From: Candidatus Bipolaricaulota bacterium
GTDB taxonomy: Bacteria > Bipolaricaulota > Bipolaricaulia > UBA7950 > UBA9294
Direction of reading: 5' to 3'
DNA: 10,195 bases
Assembly (NCBI GenBank): GCA_021159105.1
Contig: JAGGSM010000187.1
Coordinates: 1-10,195, forward strand
Positions 7,243-10,195 of this stretch are shown here, piece by piece; the stretch's first letter is position 1; every line of letters begins with the position of its first letter. The translations under genes were made by a program, and so were the position numbers. The notes below the pieces were generated by a model, which worked only from the letters and a program-made list of their open reading frames with translations, did not search any database and had not been told where the DNA came from.

Positions 7243-7282
7243 GTGATTCGTCTATCTTCTCGTCACTATAGTCAGCCTGGCG

Positions 7283-7311
7283 TTGACAAGACACCGCCTC
7301 CTAGTTATCAT
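7283..7311 (+). promoter_or_regulatory. Sigma70-type promoter of hrcA-grpE-dnaK
   Basis: TTGACA (7283-7288), a 17-base spacer and TATCAT (7306-7311); 6/6 and 5/6 matches. The predicted start is near 7318, inside the CIRCE operator that follows directly. HrcA bound there would block this promoter. It diverges from the importer promoter, with 40 bases between the two TTGACAAG blocks. Confidence 0.82.
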
Positions 7312-7338
7312 TTAGCAAACAGTATAAGAGAGTGCTAA
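7312..7338 (+). promoter_or_regulatory. CIRCE operator (HrcA binding site)
   Basis: TTAGCAAAC - 9 bases - GAGTGCTAA. The CIRCE consensus is TTAGCACTC-N9-GAGTGCTAA. The right arm is perfect and the left arm matches 7 of 9. It abuts the -10 box and ends 2 bases before the hrcA ATG, the usual position for autoregulation by HrcA, with release on heat shock when GroEL is titrated away. Confidence 0.9.
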
Positions 7339-7340
7339 CA

Positions 7341-8405
7341 ATGGATAAGACCCTTCCAGAACGACAGCGGTTGATACTTAAAGAGATCGTGGATCGCTAC
7401 ATACGGTTCCGTGAACCCGTGTCATCGCGGATGATCCTCGATGACTATGGCCTCTCCGTCAGCTCAGCGACTGTACGCAACGACATGAACGACCTGGAGG
7501 AGGCGGGGTACATCGAGAAGCCGTACGCCTCCTCGGGGCGTGTTCCGACGAAGAAGGGATACCGCTTCTTCGTCGATTGGCTGATCGATCTCTCAGAGCT
7601 GACGAAGAAGGAGCGGCTGGAGGTCGTTGAGGCGTATCAGGTACGATGTCTGGAGGTAGGGGAGACGATGCGACAGACCGCGTTCCTCCTGGGGAACATC
7701 ACGGAGTACGTGGGGTTCATCATCCCTCCGCGCCCGGCGGAGACGCGCCTGGACCGGGTTGTTCTCGTTAAGATGGGGCCGAGGACTGTGCTGTTGGTCA
7801 TTGTCTCCGACATCGGTATCGTGGAGCACGGCCTGGTCACGCTCGATGACGATATCTCGCAGGCCGATGTCGATCGGATCACCGAGATCATCAACACAGA
7901 GCTGCACGGGGTATCGCTCGATGCAGTGCGCGACCTGACGCTGCAGGATGGATCGGACGGGTGGTACGAGAGGCCGGTTCGCCAGGCTCTCCTGGTGCTC
8001 GGCCGCTTGTTGGAACGCCGTTCCGGGAAGCGCCTGTACTTCGAGGGAATACTGAACCTCGTCTCCGACCTGCAGAAGTCGGTCCCCGATCGGGCGATGG
8101 ACCGCTTCGCCGGGCTGATCCGCGCAGTACAGGATGAGGAGGGGTTCGTTGAAGAGATCTACCGTGAACGCGGGGAGAGAAGCGGCCTTGTCATCTCTAT
8201 CGGTGAAGTGCAGCGAGAGGGGATGGAGGACTTCAGCGTAATCACCTCCGATTACCGTCCGCACGGAGGGGTGATGGGAGTGATCGGACCGATTTGGATG
8301 AACTACGGACGGGCGATGTCTGCTCTGAGCTACATCGCCAATCGCTTGGAGACGATCCTCGTCTCATCGTGCCCGCGTGACCTGATAGAGGGAGCAGAGA
8401 TATGA
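7341..8405 (+). CDS. hrcA: Heat-inducible transcription repressor HrcA
   Basis: DNA-binding repressor of class I heat-shock genes, 354 residues from the ATG at 7341. The N-terminal winged helix has the recognition segment SSATVRNDMNDLEEAGYI (41-58) and the conserved SSGRVPTKKGYRFFVDWL wing and linker. The C-terminus has the family motif GGVMGVIGPIWMNYGRAMSALSYI. An in-frame GTG at 7332 would add three residues, but it lies inside CIRCE, and the ATG start gives MDKTLPERQRLIL, which matches HrcA starts. There is only a weak purine-rich ribosome site (AAGAGAG, 7325-7331), and it overlaps the operator. The TGA stop overlaps the grpE ATG (ATGA, 8402-8405), so translation is likely coupled. It represses its own operon through the CIRCE site just upstream. 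Confidence 0.96.
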   Translation: MDKTLPERQRLILKEIVDRYIRFREPVSSRMILDDYGLSVSSATVRNDMNDLEEAGYIEKPYASSGRVPTKKGYRFFVDWLIDLSELTKKERLEVVEAYQVRCLEVGETMRQTAFLLGNITEYVGFIIPPRPAETRLDRVVLVKMGPRTVLLVIVSDIGIVEHGLVTLDDDISQADVDRITEIINTELHGVSLDAVRDLTLQDGSDGWYERPVRQALLVLGRLLERRSGKRLYFEGILNLVSDLQKSVPDRAMDRFAGLIRAVQDEEGFVEEIYRERGERSGLVISIGEVQREGMEDFSVITSDYRPHGGVMGVIGPIWMNYGRAMSALSYIANRLETILVSSCPRDLIEGAEI

Positions 8406-8968
8406 GCAAGAAAGATAAGAAACTACAATATGAGGATGTGAAGCGCGAAGAGGAGCAGGCTGCGAACAAAGAAGCGCAAGCGACTCCACTCGCAGAGCAG
8501 CTAGCGGCGAAGGACGAGGAGATCCGCTCCTACGTCGATCGCTTGCAGCGGCTTCAAGCGGAGTTCGAAAACTACAAGAAGCGCGTGCTGCGGGAGATGA
8601 GCCAGATCGAGGAGCGGATCGTCGATCGCGAGATACTGGACTTCATACCGCTCTACGACAACCTGCAGCGCGCGTTCGCCAACTACTCCGATGAGACGGA
8701 CGCCGCCGCCTTCGTCGCCGGCGTGGAGAAGATCTTCGCCCAGTTCGATCAGATTCTTAAGGCGAAGGGAGTGACCCCGATCCCAGCGGAGGGTGAAAAG
8801 TTCGACCCGATGAAACACGAAGCTCTCCTAAGCGTGGAGAGCTCGGAGGAGAAGAACACTATCCTAGAGGAGTTCGAACGGGGATACGAGAGGAGCGGGC
8901 GTGTCCTGCGCCCGTGCAAGGTGAAAGTGAGTAAGGGACAATTAGATACTGAGGATAAGGAGGAGTAG
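8402..8968 (+). CDS. grpE: Nucleotide exchange factor GrpE
   Basis: Cochaperone that releases ADP from DnaK, acting as a homodimer in the cytoplasm; 188 residues. A charged N-terminal tail leads into a long coiled-coil helix, including RLQRLQAEFENYKKR (47-61). The C-terminal beta domain has FDPMKHEAL (134-142) and GY...GRVLRPCKVKVSKG (161-179), both strong GrpE signatures; Cys172 sits where Ala is common. The start overlaps the hrcA stop by 4 bp and the stop is 2 bp before dnaK. It is co-transcribed with hrcA and dnaK under CIRCE control. Confidence 0.96.
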   Translation: MSKKDKKLQYEDVKREEEQAANKEAQATPLAEQLAAKDEEIRSYVDRLQRLQAEFENYKKRVLREMSQIEERIVDREILDFIPLYDNLQRAFANYSDETDAAAFVAGVEKIFAQFDQILKAKGVTPIPAEGEKFDPMKHEALLSVESSEEKNTILEEFERGYERSGRVLRPCKVKVSKGQLDTEDKEE

Positions 8969-8970
8969 TC

Positions 8971-10195
8971 ATGAAGGAAAAAATAATCGGAATAGATCTT
9001 GGAACGACTAATTCATGCGTTGCCGTGCTCGAAGGGGGCTCGCCGGAAGTGATCCCCAATGCCGAGGGTGAGAGGACGACCCCATCGGTTGTCGCGTTCA
9101 CCGATTCAGGGGAGCGACTCGTGGGGCGGCTAGCCAAGCGCCAGGCGATCACCAACCCGAATCACACCATCGCCTCGATCAAGCGCAAGATGGGGACCGA
9201 CTACCAGGTGAAGATCACCATCGACGGCAAGGAGACGAAGTACTCACCGGAGCAGATTTCGGCGATGATCCTGCAGAAGCTGAAGAAGGACGCCGAGGAC
9301 TATCTGGGGACAAAGGTGAACAAGGCGGTAATCACCGTCCCGGCCTACTTTAACGACTCGCAGCGTCAGGCGACCAAGGACGCGGGAACGATCGCCGGGT
9401 TGGAAGTGATGCGCATCATCAACGAGCCGACCGCTGCGTCTCTCGCCTATGGCTTGAACAAGTCAAAGGAGCAGACGATCCTCGTCTACGACCTCGGTGG
9501 AGGGACGTTCGACGTATCCATCCTGGAGATCGGGGACGGCGTGTTCGAGGTGGTCGCCACCGACGGTGACACGCAGCTCGGTGGAGACGACTTCGACCGT
9601 TTGATCATGGATTGGCTGGCGGATGAGTTCCGCAAGGATACGGGAATCGATCTGACCAAGGACCCAAGCGCGATGCAGCGGTTGAAGGACGCGGCGGAGG
9701 CAGCGAAGATGGAGCTCTCCAGTCGCATGGAGACGACGATCAACCTGCCGTACATCACCGCCGACGCCAGTGGACCGAAACACCTGGAGCAGAAGCTGAC
9801 GCGCGCCAAGTTCGAGCAGATGATCGATGACTTGCTGCAGAAGACGATCAAGATCGTCGATAGTACCCTGCGCGAGGGGAAGAAGACGAAGGACGACATC
9901 GATCAGGTGGTCCTCGTAGGTGGGTCGACGCGCATCCCGCGAGTGCAGGAGCTGATCTCCGAGCGCATCCCGGGTAAGATCAACCGCGAGATCAACCCGG
10001 ATGAGGTCGTTGCGGCAGGAGCGGCGATCCAGGGCGGAGTCCTCGCTGGCGAGGTGGACGACATCGTCCTCCTCGACGTCACCCCGCTCACGCTATCGAT
10101 CGAGACCCTCGGTGGAATCGCCACCCCGCTGATCGAGCGCAACACGACGATCCCCACGGAGAAGACGAAGACGTTCACCACCGCGGAGAACAACC
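8971..10195 (+). CDS. dnaK: Chaperone DnaK (Hsp70), 3' partial
   Basis: Hsp70 chaperone that binds exposed hydrophobic segments of clients in an ATP-dependent cycle with GrpE and DnaJ. The first 408 codons are present and the gene leaves the window. Motifs: GIDLGTTNSCVAVL (phosphate 1, 7-20), VPAYFNDSQRQATKDAG, NEPTAASLAYG, DLGGGTFDVSIL (174-185), VVLVGGSTRIP (313-323) and the interdomain linker VLLD (366-369). The stretch between SIKRKMG and QISAMIL is about 20 residues shorter than in E. coli DnaK, which is the form lacking the Gram-negative insertion. After the linker, DVTPLTLSIETLGG has Ser where Gly is usual (TPLSLGIET). It has a strong AAGGAGG site at 8957-8963 and lies 2 bp after grpE. 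dnaJ may follow outside the window. Confidence 0.97.
   Translation, partial: MKEKIIGIDLGTTNSCVAVLEGGSPEVIPNAEGERTTPSVVAFTDSGERLVGRLAKRQAITNPNHTIASIKRKMGTDYQVKITIDGKETKYSPEQISAMILQKLKKDAEDYLGTKVNKAVITVPAYFNDSQRQATKDAGTIAGLEVMRIINEPTAASLAYGLNKSKEQTILVYDLGGGTFDVSILEIGDGVFEVVATDGDTQLGGDDFDRLIMDWLADEFRKDTGIDLTKDPSAMQRLKDAAEAAKMELSSRMETTINLPYITADASGPKHLEQKLTRAKFEQMIDDLLQKTIKIVDSTLREGKKTKDDIDQVVLVGGSTRIPRVQELISERIPGKINREINPDEVVAAGAAIQGGVLAGEVDDIVLLDVTPLTLSIETLGGIATPLIERNTTIPTEKTKTFTTAENN

Noticed and set aside
7205..7294. Upstream extension of the leader-peptide frame to 7294
   Set aside because: That part lies within and upstream of the near-consensus promoter, so it would not be transcribed from it; only the part from 7204 or 7195 is supported.
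6975..7340. T-box or other amino-acid riboswitch before the importer
   Set aside because: I see no T-box AGGGTGGNACCGCG-like motif and no recognisable riboswitch core. The leader is short and contains a translated aromatic run, which fits peptide attenuation better.
7332..7340. GTG at 7332 as the hrcA start
   Set aside because: It lies inside the right arm of CIRCE and adds only three residues; the ATG at 7341 gives the usual HrcA N-terminus.
7593..8264. A 223-codon minus-strand open frame opposite hrcA
   Set aside because: It is a shadow of the hrcA coding sequence in a G+C-rich genome, with no ribosome site or family motif.
1..10195. Mobile elements, CRISPR arrays, tRNA or rRNA genes
   Set aside because: I looked for direct repeat arrays, transposase motifs, terminal inverted repeats and RNA gene signatures and found none. 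The window is continuous housekeeping and transport genes.

Overview
The window is about 58% G+C (estimated by eye) and almost fully coding. It looks like bacterial chromosome from a lineage that is neither proteobacterial nor a classical Firmicute. DnaK lacks the roughly 20-residue N-terminal insertion of proteobacterial Hsp70s. The heat-shock genes sit under an HrcA/CIRCE switch. The ABC substrate-binding protein has a signal peptide but no lipobox cysteine, which suggests a periplasm. A deep-branching diderm phylum (Thermotogota- or Bipolaricaulota-like) would fit; this is inference and weakly supported.

Layout. (1) 1-1668 (+): the 3' part of an O-antigen ligase/Wzy-like membrane protein fused to a TPR tail; it enters from the left edge. 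(2) 1703-4276 (+): complete secA, with a sigma70-type promoter overlapping the end of the ligase gene and a probably leaderless start. (3) 4273-6974 (-): three genes convergent with secA, encoding an ABC importer of the TrpXYZ type (COG2984/COG4120/COG1101). The order of transcription is substrate-binding protein, permease, ATPase. (4) 6975-7340: a dense regulatory region. On the minus strand it holds a near-consensus promoter, a 30-codon leader peptide with a Trp-Tyr-Trp-Phe run, a hairpin around the leader stop codon, and a strong intrinsic terminator before the importer genes. On the plus strand it holds a near-consensus promoter and a CIRCE operator. (5) 7341-10195 (+): hrcA-grpE-dnaK with overlapping or near-overlapping junctions; dnaK runs off the right edge.

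How the parts fit. The importer is predicted from its family to carry tryptophan or a related aromatic compound. The aromatic codon run followed by a terminator is the layout of ribosome-mediated transcription attenuation. It gives independent support, from the sequence, for an aromatic amino-acid substrate. I consider this leader/attenuator the most interesting element here: its hairpin wiring does not match the textbook E. coli trp scheme, and its start codon appears to lie within a few bases of the transcription start. The heat-shock operon is conventional: HrcA represses its own operon through CIRCE, and GrpE and DnaK form the chaperone pair. No tRNA, rRNA, CRISPR array, insertion sequence or transposase was seen.
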